Source: Rhodococcus koreensis
GTDB lineage: Bacteria; Actinomycetota; Actinomycetes; Mycobacteriales; Mycobacteriaceae
Reading direction: 5' to 3'
DNA length: 64,000 bases
NCBI RefSeq assembly: GCF_900105905.1
Contig: NZ_FNSV01000007.1
Span: forward strand, 49,081-113,080
Part shown: positions 44,201 through 52,439 of the stretch, in pieces
Position numbering within the stretch: the first letter of the stretch is position 1
Layout: every line of letters begins with the position of its first letter
Position numbers and translations under genes: made by a program
Notes under the pieces: generated by a model
What the model was told of the DNA's origin: nothing
Seen by the model: the letters and a program-made list of their open reading frames with translations, nothing else
Database searches by the model: none

Positions 44201-44979
44201 CCGAACTCGTCGACTCTCGGAGCCTGGATGCGCACGAGTTGGCGCGCTGGGCGGACGTGAGCCGTCGGATGTTCATTCCGTTCCACGATCGAGTCATCAG
44301 CCAGTTCGAGGGCTATGAAGCGTTGACGGAACTGGACTGGGACCGCTACCGGGCGCGGTATGCCGATATTCAACGACTCGACCGGATCCTCGAGGCCGAA
44401 GGTGATGACGTCAACCGGTACCGCGCCTCGAAGCAGGCCGACGTATTGATGATGTTCTATCTGCTGTCCGCCGACGAATTGCGAGATCTGTTCGAACGAC
44501 TCGGATATCAGCTCGAGCCGGAAACTATACCGAGAACCATCGACTACTACCTCGCGCGGACCTCACATGGTTCGACGCTGAGCGCCGTCGTGCATTCCTG
44601 GGTGCTGGCTCGCGCCAACCGTGACAAAGCCATGGAATTCTTCGACAGGGTTCTTGCGTCCGACATCACCGACATTCAGGGGGGCACGACCTCTGAGGGG
44701 ATCCATCTGGCGGCCATGGCAGGAAGTATCGACCTACTTCAGCGCTGTTTCACCGGACTGGAAACTCGTGGCGATCGCCTCGTCTTCGGCCCGGAGTGGC
44801 CGGAAGCGCTCGGCGTCCTGGAATTTCCGATCGTCTATCGAGGACACCAGTTGTGGCTGACGATCAGCGGCCGGTGTGTTCAGGTCAGCGCGGGCGCGGG
44901 AAATCAACGCGCGATCGAGATCGCGTGTCGTGACCAGGTAGTTCGACTGGAACCGGGGTGCACGGTCAGTCTGGGCTAG
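41227..44979 (+). CDS. otsB1: HAD/trehalose-6-phosphate phosphatase/GH65 fusion (OtsB1-like)
   Basis: 1250 residues in three parts. Residues ~10-190 are a HAD hydrolase with motif I AVIFDLDNVLPD. Residues ~200-455 are a trehalose-phosphatase (OtsB) domain with FLDFDGTLSEIV, VISGRDLEDVQ and YVGDDLTDEDAFDAV. Residues ~465-1250 are a glycoside hydrolase family 65 domain with the catalytic acid Glu949 in MGPDEFHSGY and the phosphate/substrate region KQADVLMMFYLLSADEL. In the first HAD motif Asn stands after the second Asp where Gly is usual. Mtb Rv2006 has this architecture and is in the DosR region. It would interconvert or degrade trehalose compounds. It follows aaccggagg. Confidence 0.88.
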   Translation: MSTPAIDLRRHDAVIFDLDNVLPDISTAPDLLSQDSFDSAPIRCGNLDSTDLFHQKVAHGSVVPVDSTVTLLRQLRSLGVATAAFSSHRHVQQVLDAAGIADLFAVRADGASPVDAANRLGIRPDGAVIVTASGATTTAARSDGFGLVVGVGRDRHADELRKCGADMVVADASEIQIRAVDPRLSEIPDALTSRHELTALLRVRRPAVFLDFDGTLSEIVSDPPKAVLMDGVATELTRLTRECPVAVISGRDLEDVQARVGLKEIWYAGSHGYELAGPQGQYYQNPDALAAVPALAQATRALTSRLREVPGVVIEPKKFTVAVHYRNVATDRLDEVLATVRDVATSGDVRLRVTGGRKVVELRPDVDWDKGRALNWVLEHLLDAKSLLPIYVGDDLTDEDAFDAVADTGVGIVVRSREIGNRRSAARFAVNDPVQVRELLQRLADLLGRDPETAAAADTWMLFFDGYDPATEKLREAICTLGNGYFGTRGCAPESTADTIHYPGTYLAGVYNRLHDDRAGMSVVNESMVNAPNWLTTTFRVEGGPWFDIDAVELLEYRQYLNLRRAVLTRRFRYHDAGGRTTSVIQRRFVAMHLPHVCALQTTIIAEDWSGSLEFRSALDGSVRNTLVDRYRDLADDHLELIDSGALGEDSVVLTVQTNQSRIPVAMAARTTLSSRGRRHEPTFRLLEGDHRVGHDITVDLKTGDSVTFEKVVTVFTGRDHAMSEPADEAARWLSCIGAFDDVLDGHVLAWEHLWDRVGITLGNYEDARRITRFHQMQLLQTVSPNTADLDVGVPARGLHGEAYRGHIFWDELFVFPVLNLRVPALTRSLLRYRYRRLPEARRAAHAAGYRGAMFPWQSGSDGREESQQVHLNPQSGRWLPDPSWRQHHIGIAIAYNVWQYYQVTGDIEFLSDFGAEMLIEIARFFASLSSYERSRGRYTIRGVMGPDEFHSGYPEAPYEGVDNNAYTNVMAVWVILRAIEALDAIPAANRSELVDSRSLDAHELARWADVSRRMFIPFHDRVISQFEGYEALTELDWDRYRARYADIQRLDRILEAEGDDVNRYRASKQADVLMMFYLLSADELRDLFERLGYQLEPETIPRTIDYYLARTSHGSTLSAVVHSWVLARANRDKAMEFFDRVLASDITDIQGGTTSEGIHLAAMAGSIDLLQRCFTGLETRGDRLVFGPEWPEALGVLEFPIVYRGHQLWLTISGRCVQVSAGAGNQRAIEIACRDQVVRLEPGCTVSLG

Positions 44980-45026
44980 GGACACGTCCGGTGCGTGCGC
45001 CACCGCTCCCGGACCGGTAGTGCACG

Positions 45027-45629
45027 TCAACTGACCGGCCATCCGGGTGTTCGGCCGAAATCTTTCCATTCCTGATCCCAGTGACGCATCTGGCTTCGCC
45101 TGTTCATCCACCGCACCCCCATGTACAGCACGAAGGAGCAGACCGCCGCCACCGACCACGCGGACAATGCTGCGCTCACCGCGATCTCCGCATTCCCCAC
45201 TCCCGACCGTGGCTCGTCGACCACGTTGCCGTCTCTATCGACCCACACATCGACGGTGTCCCCACGGTGCATGCCAGGCTTGGTGTCCACGACGGTCGAG
45301 CGCAGAGCACCGTCCGGTGCAGTCCACTGAGCCGTCGCACGATCTTGCGTTTCCGGGGACCGACTGGGCGCGCGACCGATGATCACCAGTCGCGGATCGT
45401 CGATGAGCACAGCAGATTGTGCATGTCTGGTCTGGAGTTCGGAATGCGACTGCTCGTTCAGACCCGTGTATGTCGCGGTGCCGAGGGCGGCCGCGAACGG
45501 GACCGCAATCAGGATGAGGGTGATCATGACGACCGCGGCGACAGAGTCGAAGCGATCCGTGGCCCGCATGAGAAGATTCCGACTCCAGGGCGCCAGACGC
45601 CACAGCCGCAGAGCCTGATCGGCGTTCAT
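45027..45629 (-). CDS. Rv1733c-like membrane protein
   Basis: 200 residues preceded by gaggagg. LRLWRLAPWSRNLLMRATDR leads into helix 1 (VVMITLILIAVPFAAALGTA). The soluble domain carries TVDVWVDRDGNVVDEPRSGV, helix 2 is SAWSVAAVCSFVLYMGVRWM, and the tail ends HWDQEWKDFGRTPGWPVS. Same topology and end as the paralogue at 22429, so the family is duplicated in this island. A DevR-like box lies 60 bp upstream. Confidence 0.85.
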   Translation of the reverse strand: MNADQALRLWRLAPWSRNLLMRATDRFDSVAAVVMITLILIAVPFAAALGTATYTGLNEQSHSELQTRHAQSAVLIDDPRLVIIGRAPSRSPETQDRATAQWTAPDGALRSTVVDTKPGMHRGDTVDVWVDRDGNVVDEPRSGVGNAEIAVSAALSAWSVAAVCSFVLYMGVRWMNRRSQMRHWDQEWKDFGRTPGWPVS

Positions 45630-45688
45630 CTCGAGCCTCCTCTGACGTCCCTTCTCGTTCAGAGTCTTACGCTCACGAGGTCAGCGTC

Positions 45689-45708
45689 CTAGAGCACAAG
45701 GTCATTGG
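45689..45708 (-). promoter_or_regulatory. Candidate DevR box upstream of Rv1733c-like gene
   Basis: Coding-strand reading ccaatgaccttgtgctctag keeps ATGACCTTG and ends CTCTAG; its position 60 bp upstream matches the box of the paralogue at 22429. Confidence 0.5.
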
Positions 45709-45975
45709 CGAGGGCGCAGCATGGACCGTCGTCCGAACAGTCCAGGGCGGCGCAGTCGGAGGCGCGCCGCACCGGCATCGCGTCGGCGATCGCTTTCCTG
45801 TGCCCTGCAAAGCGTTTCGGTGATCGCCGCCGATAGCGGCGGGCCTTCGCCGTGTACCGGGAGGCGGCCACAGTCCACGCATTCCATGACAGGGTCTGGC
45901 ACGAGCACAGCCTCTTCTGAAACGGTGGCCGACCGTCACAGATGTCGCTCCGCCCTAACCGCCGGACCCCAACAA

Positions 45976-45994
45976 CAGTGACCTTCGGCCCTGG
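45976..45994 (+). promoter_or_regulatory. Candidate DevR box upstream of small membrane protein
   Basis: cagtgaccttcggccctgg is one of the best matches to the shared GTGACCTT-CGGCCCT pattern and lies 87 bp before the start at 46081. Confidence 0.55.
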
Positions 45995-46080
45995 AATCCC
46001 GCGCGCAGTTGTCGCACCGTTGTGGATGAGGCCGGCGCACGATATCGAAACCACTTCGTCGGCAAGGGAATGAGGGAAGA

Positions 46081-46383
46081 ATGTTCGAGCGTGGCTCCGT
46101 AGTATTGCGGCCGCGCGACGACGAGCCCGGGGACTACCTGTATGCGCATCCGGCGGGGCTCGCGCTCGCGGTTGCGTCAGGGGTAGCTACCGCGGGGTTG
46201 GTGGTTCTGCTCGGCGCCTGGCTCGCGACTCCCCTCGTAGGCGTCGGTGCTGCGGCGACACTCGTCGCCACCGTCGGTCTGGCGGTGGCGATGTTGATGC
46301 CACACCGGCCGCGGCGTCGCGGAATCCGCTCCGTCCGGCCGCACGGTGAAGACCGCACGCTCCGTCAACAAAGAAGCCACTGA
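46081..46383 (+). CDS. Small membrane protein, possibly DevR-controlled
   Basis: 100 residues; gagggaag precedes the ATG. Two transmembrane helices, LALAVASGVATAGLVVLLGA and LVGVGAAATLVATVGLAVAM, are followed by a very basic tail PHRPRRRGIRSVRPHGEDRT. No family is recognised. It lies 64 bp upstream of devR, so it may be co-transcribed with devRS and share the DevR-like box at 45976. Confidence 0.65.
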   Translation: MFERGSVVLRPRDDEPGDYLYAHPAGLALAVASGVATAGLVVLLGAWLATPLVGVGAAATLVATVGLAVAMLMPHRPRRRGIRSVRPHGEDRTLRQQRSH

Positions 46384-46447
46384 TGTATCTATTGTTGGCG
46401 TAATCTGAGGTCCGGAACGTGACGCAGCCAGGAACTGGAGGTTGCCA

Positions 46448-47095
46448 GTGATCAGAGTCTTTCTGGTGGACGATCATGAGGTCGTCCGGCGCGGCATCGC
46501 CGATCTCCTCACCTCGGATCCGGATCTGACGGTGGTCGGTGAAGCGGCCTCCTATGCGCAGGCGCTGGCGCGGGTGCCGGCGGTGAAACCGGAGGTGGCC
46601 GTCCTCGACGTGCGCCTACCCGACGGTAACGGCATCGAGTTGTGCCGGGAACTGCACTCGATGATGCCGGAGCTGCATTGCCTCATCCTGACGTCGTTCA
46701 CGGACGACCAGGCGATGCTCGACGCGATTCTCGCCGGGGCCAGCGGGTACGTCGTGAAGGACATCCGGGGTATGGAACTGACCCGGGCGGTCCACGACGT
46801 CGGTGCAGGGAAATCACTCCTCGACAGTCGCGCTGCCGGCGCACTGATGGCAAGAATTCGGGCAGACGCCCACAATAAGGACGGAATCTTCGGGCATTTG
46901 ACCAATCAGGAGCGGACGTTGCTCGCCCTGCTCGGTGAAGGGTTGACCAACCGGCAGATCGCCGAACGGATGTTCCTGGCGGAGAAGACCGTCAAGAACT
47001 ACGTGTCGCGGCTGCTGACCAAACTGGGGGTGGAGCGCAGGACGCAGGCGGCGGTGCTGGCCACGAAGATGCAGTCGCGACCGTCCGACACCTGA
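46448..47095 (+). CDS. devR: DevR/DosR dormancy response regulator
   Basis: 215 residues. The GTG start at 46448 is chosen because aactggagg ends 6 bp upstream; a TTG two codons earlier abuts the Shine-Dalgarno. The receiver domain IRVFLVDDHEVVRRGIADLL has phospho-acceptor Asp54 in VLDVRLPDGNGIELC, and LILTSFTDDQAMLDAILAGA SGYVVKD follow Mtb DevR almost residue for residue. The C-terminal LuxR-type HTH is LTNQERTLLALLGEGLTNRQ with MFLAEKTVKNYVSRLLTKLG. It binds the palindromic boxes when phosphorylated by DevS or DosT. devS starts 70 bp downstream. Confidence 0.95.
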   Translation: MIRVFLVDDHEVVRRGIADLLTSDPDLTVVGEAASYAQALARVPAVKPEVAVLDVRLPDGNGIELCRELHSMMPELHCLILTSFTDDQAMLDAILAGASGYVVKDIRGMELTRAVHDVGAGKSLLDSRAAGALMARIRADAHNKDGIFGHLTNQERTLLALLGEGLTNRQIAERMFLAEKTVKNYVSRLLTKLGVERRTQAAVLATKMQSRPSDT

Positions 47096-47165
47096 CGAGG
47101 TAAGCCCCGCCCCGACGTGCGCGCCGTAGTAGTTCCGACTCCTCACGATGCCACAAGGTGGGACA

Positions 47166-48896
47166 ATGAATCTCGTGACCGGGCAATCGGATGAGCGCGA
47201 CCACAGTCCTCTGCTGGGTAGCCTATCCCAACTCCGGCTCCGGGAATTGTTGACCGAGGTGCAGGAGCGTATCGCGCAGATCGTCGATGTCCGCGATCAC
47301 GTCGACGGACTCCTCGATGCGATGCTGTCGGTCGCGTCGGGGCTCGACCTTGACCGCACGCTTCGCACCATCGTGCACGCCGCGATCAATTTGGTCGATG
47401 CCCGGTACGGTGCGCTGGGGGTGCTCGCCCCGGGTGGGGGCTTGAGTGAGTTCGTCTTCGAGGGCATCGACGAGGAGACATGCGAGCGTATCGGTGACCT
47501 GCCGCGTGGGCGTGGGGTCCTCGGTTTCCTCATCACGGATCCGAAGCCGGTCCGGTTGGAGGACCTGTCTCATCACGCGGCGTCGGTGGGATTCCCGGAC
47601 CACCATCCGCCGATGAAAACCTTTCTGGGAGTTCCCATTCAGATCCGGGATAAGGTGTTCGGGAATCTGTATCTCACGGAGAAGGCCAACGGTGGACAGT
47701 TCACCGAGGACGACGAGGTGCTTCTCCGCGCGCTGGCGGCGGCCGCCGGTATCGCGATCGAGAACGCCCGCCTGTACGAGGAGTCCCGGACGCGGCAGGC
47801 GTGGCTGGAGGCGACACGGGAGATCGCGACCGAGTTGCTCGCCGGCAGCGAGACCGCGGAGGTGCTGCAGGTGATCGCCGACGACGCGCTGGCCCTGACC
47901 GCCGCCGACAGTGCCTTTCTCGCGGTGCCGGACGATCCTGACATCCCGTCGGACGAGGTGACCGAGCTCGTGGTGACGGCATCGGCGGGGACGGTGCCGG
48001 ATCGGATCATCGGCCGGGCGATCCCGGTCGAGCGGTCGACGTCCGGTGAGGCGTTCCGGGAGCGGACCCCGCTTCGTGTCACCGCGCTGGCGTTCGATCC
48101 CGGGTTCGAGACGGGGGCCCGGTTCGGTCCTGCGCTGGCGCTGCCCCTGCGTGCCGCGCAATCGGTGTCCGGGGTGCTGGTGACGCTCCGCCATGTCGAT
48201 GCCGCGCCGTTCACGGACGACCAGCTGGCGTTGATGTCAGGATTCGCCGACCAGGCGGCGGTCGCACTGCAGCTCGCCAACAGCCAGCGCCGGATGCACG
48301 AACTGGACGTGTTGTCCGACCGCGATCGGATCGCCCGCGACCTCCACGACCACGTCATCCAACGGCTCTTCGCGGTCGGTCTGTCGCTGCAGAGCACCCT
48401 GCAACGGACCAAATCGCCCGGGGTCAAGCAGCGGCTCGTACAGTCGGTCGACGACCTGCACGACATCGTGCGGGACATCCGCACCGCCATCTTCGACCTG
48501 CACGGCGGTTCGGGTGGGATGACCCAGTTCCGGCGGCGGCTGCACGAGATCGTCGCCGAGGTGACCGCGGATTCCGGGCTCCGCACCACCGTGCACTTCT
48601 CCGGGCCACTGTCGGTCATCGACTCCACGCTCGCCGAGCATGCGGAGGCGGTTCTGCGTGAGGCGTTGAGCAACGTGGTCCGGCACGCAGGAGCCGACAT
48701 GGTCACGGTCAGCATCTCTGTGTACGACGATCTCACCATCGAAGTGGCGGACAACGGGACCGGCATTCCGGAAAACGCTCCCCGGAGCGGCTTGGAGAAT
48801 TTGACTGACAGAGCTCGGGACGTAAACGGGCACTTCACCATCGATACAACACCTGGTGGCGGAACAACCCTCCATTGGTCCGCCCCGCTACCCTGA
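47166..48896 (+). CDS. devS: DevS/DosS haem-GAF sensor histidine kinase
   Basis: 576 residues from the ATG of MNLVTGQSDERDHSPLLGSL, which has aaggtggg upstream; an ATG 18 bp earlier lacks one. GAF-A (~57-195) contains SVGFPDHHPPMKTFLGVPIQ; His147 aligns with the proximal haem ligand His149 of Mtb DosS. GAF-B is ~220-375. The HisKA_3 H-box DRIARDLHDHVIQRLFAVGL has phospho-acceptor His394 (Mtb His395), and the ATPase has EALSNVVRHA and VADNGTGIPE. It senses O2, NO, CO or redox state through haem and phosphorylates DevR. It is cytoplasmic with no membrane helix. Confidence 0.95.
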   Translation: MNLVTGQSDERDHSPLLGSLSQLRLRELLTEVQERIAQIVDVRDHVDGLLDAMLSVASGLDLDRTLRTIVHAAINLVDARYGALGVLAPGGGLSEFVFEGIDEETCERIGDLPRGRGVLGFLITDPKPVRLEDLSHHAASVGFPDHHPPMKTFLGVPIQIRDKVFGNLYLTEKANGGQFTEDDEVLLRALAAAAGIAIENARLYEESRTRQAWLEATREIATELLAGSETAEVLQVIADDALALTAADSAFLAVPDDPDIPSDEVTELVVTASAGTVPDRIIGRAIPVERSTSGEAFRERTPLRVTALAFDPGFETGARFGPALALPLRAAQSVSGVLVTLRHVDAAPFTDDQLALMSGFADQAAVALQLANSQRRMHELDVLSDRDRIARDLHDHVIQRLFAVGLSLQSTLQRTKSPGVKQRLVQSVDDLHDIVRDIRTAIFDLHGGSGGMTQFRRRLHEIVAEVTADSGLRTTVHFSGPLSVIDSTLAEHAEAVLREALSNVVRHAGADMVTVSISVYDDLTIEVADNGTGIPENAPRSGLENLTDRARDVNGHFTIDTTPGGGTTLHWSAPLP

Positions 48897-48926
48897 GTGG
48901 GCTCGGGGTGTGCCCGCTCACCAAGC

Positions 48927-48945
48927 TGGGGACCTTCTCCCCTAC
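48927..48945 (+). promoter_or_regulatory. Candidate DevR box upstream of USP
   Basis: tggggaccttctcccctac is a good inverted repeat (GGGGA..TCCCC) and shares its core with 17814-17831. It lies about 70 bp before the USP start. Confidence 0.6.
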
Positions 48946-49013
48946 GCCGACAACGGGCGCACAGTAACGATAGAGAGGGAGACCCAGACTTCGCGATTTC
49001 TGAGGAGAACATC

Positions 49014-49895
49014 ATGACTGCCCGCCGACCGATCGTTGTCGGAACAGATGGTTCGTCCTCGTCCTTGCAGGCAGTCGCATGGGCCGCGCAGGCGGCAGCG
49101 CTGCGACGGTGTCCGCTTTCCGTGATCGCGACGACGTTCGTCGCCGGCGCCTACGGTGTCCCGATCGGCATGCCGACGAGCTTCTTCGAGGACGAGGAAC
49201 GCAACGGCAAGAATCGGCTGGCTGCCGCAGCGGAGGCCGCCACTCGAGCGGTACCTGGTTACTCCCTCGACATTCACACCACCCTCTGTACCGGAACCCC
49301 GGCCGGTGAACTTCTCGAGCGATCGAACACGGCAGCGATGATCGTCGTCGGCTCGAGTCGGAGGGGAATCGTCGAGCGCGGCTTCCTGGGATCGGTCAGC
49401 TCCGCCGTCGCAGCCCACGCACGGTGCCCGGTAGCGGTGGTCCGCAGCATTCCCGATACCGACGTCACCCAACTCGAGGGGTCTGTCGTGGTCGGAGTGG
49501 ACGGTTCCGCACACAGTGAGCCCGCCATTTCGATGGCCTTCGAAGAGGCGGCACTGCGGCAGTGCGAACTGGTGGCCGTTCACGCCTGGTCCGACATCGA
49601 CCTTCCCGTGCACTTCGAAGGCGGGAGCGTTTCCGGGTGGAAACAGATCGTCACCCAGGAAACGGCCCTGCTGTCGGAGAGTCTCGCCGGACGCGCCGAA
49701 GATTTCCCGGACGTCAAGGTCCGGACGATGGTCGTCATGGACCGACCAGTACGCAACCTGCGCGAACAGGCCGACAACGCAAGACTTCTCGTCGTGGGTA
49801 GCCGCGGACGCGGTGGATTCACCAGCATGCTGTTGGGATCGACGAGCCGGGCCCTGATGCATTCGGTTCGCTGTCCGCTGCTCATCGTGCGATAG
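49014..49895 (+). CDS. Tandem universal stress protein
   Basis: 293 residues from MTARRPIVVGTDGSSSSLQA; gaggag is 6 bp upstream. Both Usp domains retain the nucleotide loop (VVGSSRRGIVERGFLGSVSS and VVGSRGRGGFTSMLLGSTSR). It is the paralogue of 17906 (same length, shared motif GVPIGMPxSFFxDEER and matching upstream box). It directly follows devS, so it may be expressed both from devRS and from its own box. Confidence 0.9.
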   Translation: MTARRPIVVGTDGSSSSLQAVAWAAQAAALRRCPLSVIATTFVAGAYGVPIGMPTSFFEDEERNGKNRLAAAAEAATRAVPGYSLDIHTTLCTGTPAGELLERSNTAAMIVVGSSRRGIVERGFLGSVSSAVAAHARCPVAVVRSIPDTDVTQLEGSVVVGVDGSAHSEPAISMAFEEAALRQCELVAVHAWSDIDLPVHFEGGSVSGWKQIVTQETALLSESLAGRAEDFPDVKVRTMVVMDRPVRNLREQADNARLLVVGSRGRGGFTSMLLGSTSRALMHSVRCPLLIVR

Positions 49896-49907
49896 TGCCG
49901 ACGACTG

Positions 49908-52238
49908 TCAGTGCTCGTCCTCGACTCTCGGGGCGAGCGCGAAATAGTCCTCTTCCTCCTGCGCGAAATGCAGACGCAGGACGGCATATAGCCCGTACAG
50001 ACACGCAAGAAGATCGTTCCGCTGATCTGGCTGGACTCCACCGTGCGCCTCAGCCGTGCCGAGGTGAGTGTCCAACCGCCGGATGAGTCGGTCGATCTCC
50101 GCATGAGCGCGGCTCATCGGAGCAGTCGCTTCGACGGTCCCGAATGCATCGGCCAGCGCCGGATACAGTTGGGTCTCCTCGGCACGTTCATGTGGCAGGA
50201 CACGCTCCACCAGAACGGTGTGTGCCCTGCGTACCGCTGCGAGAGCGTCGGGTCCGGTTTCGGCGCTCATCTGTTCCGCCGCGTCACGGATCAGAGCCAA
50301 CGCTCCCCGCAGATCGTCGTGCTCACGATCGAATCGCTGCAACAGCAGCCCGGTTTCCCGGTTGACCGCGAGCTCTCGGGAGCGGCCGCCGCGAAGGGCG
50401 CGCAGAGCGTTGAGGATGACCGCCACATCGATCCCCTCCTGCAGCAGGGCACCGGGCGCGGGAGCGATCCACCCGACCGCCGCGGCGACCATCGCCAGCA
50501 GCGACAGTGTCATACCGATGCCGGCGCTCTGGACGGCGATCCTCCTCGACCGCCGGGCGATCTCCATGGCGTCCGCCACCCGGGCGAGGTGGTCGGTTGT
50601 CAGCACGATATCGGCGGCTTCGGAACTGGCTGTGGCTCCGCGCGCGCCCATCGCGACTCCGACCGACGCGGCCGCCAGGGCCGGTGCATCGTTGATCCCG
50701 TCCCCCACCATGATCGTGACGGCCCTGCGCTTCTCCTCTTGTACTGCCGCCACTTTGTCCACGGGAGTTTGCTCCGCGAGCACGGCGTCCAGTCCGACGA
50801 TCGATCCGATCTCGAGGGCAGGCGCTCGGCGGTCACCGGTCAGCATGATCAGTCGGTCCAGCCCGGCCGCCCGCAAGCGGCGCAACGTGCGAGGTGCGTC
50901 TCGTCGGAGCGGGTCCCGCAACAGAATCGCCCCGACCAACGTGCCGTCGACCTGTACCCAGGCCACCGCCGCGCCGTCCAGGGCTGATCGGGTCGAGACG
51001 CCCTCCGCCCAGTCCGGCAATACGCCGTGGTCCGCACCGACCTTGACGGCACGACCGTTCACGATGCCACTGACCCCGGTCCCGGCCTGCTCGCTGACGT
51101 CGGTGGGCAGTGGCAGTGCGCAGCCTCGCGCCTTCGCGAAGTGCACGATCGACTCGGCGAGAACATGGGGAGACAACTGGTCGACGGCAGCGGCGAGTTG
51201 GAGTACCTCGTCGGGGGTATGACCGGGGGCGGTTGCGACGTCGAGTCCGGATGGCCTGCCGGTCGTCAGAGTTCCTGTCTTGTCCATTACCAGGGTCTGC
51301 GCTCGACCGAGTGTTTCCAACGCTCCACCGCCGCGGATGACGACACCGATCCGGGAAGCGCGAGACAGCCCCGACACGATGGCAACAGGGGCGGCGAGCA
51401 GCAGCGGGCACGGTGTCGCAACGACGAGGACTGCGACCGCGCGCACGGCTGAACCGCTCAGCCACCACGCGAGAGACGACACCAGCAGGGTCAGGGGAAG
51501 GAACCAGACGGCGAAGCGGTCGGCGATCCGCACGATCGGTGCCTTGTCGTTTGCTGCTGCCTGAGCCAGTCGGACGATGCCGGAATAGGTGCTGTCCGCC
51601 GCGTTCGCGGTGGCACGCAGTTCGATCGTCGATCCTACGTTCACCACCCCGCTGCGCACCGATTCCCCGACCCGTCGTTCGACGTGAAGTGACTCCCCGG
51701 TGAGCGCGGACTCGTCGAGGACCGCCGGTCGGTCGGCGACGACGCCGTCGACGGGGACCACCTCGCCAGAGGCGACAACCAGCAGATCGGTGGGCTCGAC
51801 GTCGTCAAGGGGTACGAGGACGACGTTCTCGCCGATCCGTTTGTGTGCTCTTTGTGGTGCGCGTTCGAGGAGGGCACGCAGATCGCGTGACGCGCGTCGT
51901 TCGGCCGCGGATTCGAGCGTCCGTCCCGTCGCGAGCATGAACCCGATGAGTGCACCTGCCAGGTATTCGCCGACCGTGAGTGTTCCCAGGAGGGCGAGCA
52001 CGGCGATGAGGTCGACACCAGCCGTGCGCTGAAGGAGTGACACGACGACCCATCCCACAGCAGGTATCAGGGATACCACAGTGCCGACCGCCCAACACAC
52101 GTCCGCAACGCTAGGACGACCCAGCGAACTGGCCACAATGCCGGACACGAGCGCCACCGAGGTGACTGCCAGCAGGGTGGGGGCCGGCAGCCTCGCGAGG
52201 TGCGATTTCCACGTTGTGTGGGTTCGTGTGTCGTGCAT
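49908..52238 (-). CDS. P1B-type metal ATPase with C-terminal hemerythrin domain (P1B-5-like)
   Basis: 776 residues. The transport core has about eight helices, the metal-site motif VVATPCPLLLAAPVAIVSGL, the actuator loop VLDESALTGESLHVERRVGE, phosphorylated Asp319 in VMDKTGTLTTGRPSG, and the hinge MVGDGINDAPALAAASVGVA. After the last helix, residues ~630-770 form a hemerythrin-like bundle with His/Glu ligands in FDREHDDLRG, LPHERAEETQLYP, SRAHAEIDRLIRRLDTH and LHFAQEEEDYF. This fusion defines P1B-5 ATPases (Nia/CtpD relatives), which export Ni or Fe and may sense O2 or iron through the diiron site. Divergent from the CtpF-like gene. Confidence 0.88.
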   Translation of the reverse strand: MHDTRTHTTWKSHLARLPAPTLLAVTSVALVSGIVASSLGRPSVADVCWAVGTVVSLIPAVGWVVVSLLQRTAGVDLIAVLALLGTLTVGEYLAGALIGFMLATGRTLESAAERRASRDLRALLERAPQRAHKRIGENVVLVPLDDVEPTDLLVVASGEVVPVDGVVADRPAVLDESALTGESLHVERRVGESVRSGVVNVGSTIELRATANAADSTYSGIVRLAQAAANDKAPIVRIADRFAVWFLPLTLLVSSLAWWLSGSAVRAVAVLVVATPCPLLLAAPVAIVSGLSRASRIGVVIRGGGALETLGRAQTLVMDKTGTLTTGRPSGLDVATAPGHTPDEVLQLAAAVDQLSPHVLAESIVHFAKARGCALPLPTDVSEQAGTGVSGIVNGRAVKVGADHGVLPDWAEGVSTRSALDGAAVAWVQVDGTLVGAILLRDPLRRDAPRTLRRLRAAGLDRLIMLTGDRRAPALEIGSIVGLDAVLAEQTPVDKVAAVQEEKRRAVTIMVGDGINDAPALAAASVGVAMGARGATASSEAADIVLTTDHLARVADAMEIARRSRRIAVQSAGIGMTLSLLAMVAAAVGWIAPAPGALLQEGIDVAVILNALRALRGGRSRELAVNRETGLLLQRFDREHDDLRGALALIRDAAEQMSAETGPDALAAVRRAHTVLVERVLPHERAEETQLYPALADAFGTVEATAPMSRAHAEIDRLIRRLDTHLGTAEAHGGVQPDQRNDLLACLYGLYAVLRLHFAQEEEDYFALAPRVEDEH

Positions 52239-52327
52239 GGACCTTCCCTCGTCGAGGGTCGACGCGTGAGGACGCGTGTCTCCATCGTTGCAGCCCGAAC
52301 CCGGTTAAGGCGGCGTGCGATGGCAAG

Positions 52328-52345
52328 TGAGGACCAAGGTCCCTT
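52328..52345. promoter_or_regulatory. Candidate DevR box in divergent ATPase promoter
   Basis: tgaggaccaaggtccctt contains the perfect palindrome ggacc-aa-ggtcc (52331-52342). It sits between the two divergent ATPase genes, about 95 bp from each start, and could serve both. Confidence 0.6.
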
Positions 52346-52439
52346 TCCTCGCGACCATCGGTGGCGCACCGTCGGAGAAGAACTCCGCCGGCCCGTCCCA
52401 CCTCATCCGTGCTGGAATGGCCCGACGACCAGGAGCGCG

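Larger units (their letters stand above)
45630..46080. other. Divergent intergenic region with two DevR-like boxes
   Basis: 450 bp between the Rv1733c-like gene and a divergent small membrane protein. It holds candidate boxes at 45689-45708 and 45976-45994. Cysteine-containing open frames on the minus strand are present but have no start signal or motif. Confidence 0.5.

Noticed and set aside
45702..45908. Minus-strand frame with CVDCG and further cysteines
   Set aside because: No ribosome binding site or family; cysteine pattern is split between frames and the stretch lies in a probable double promoter region.
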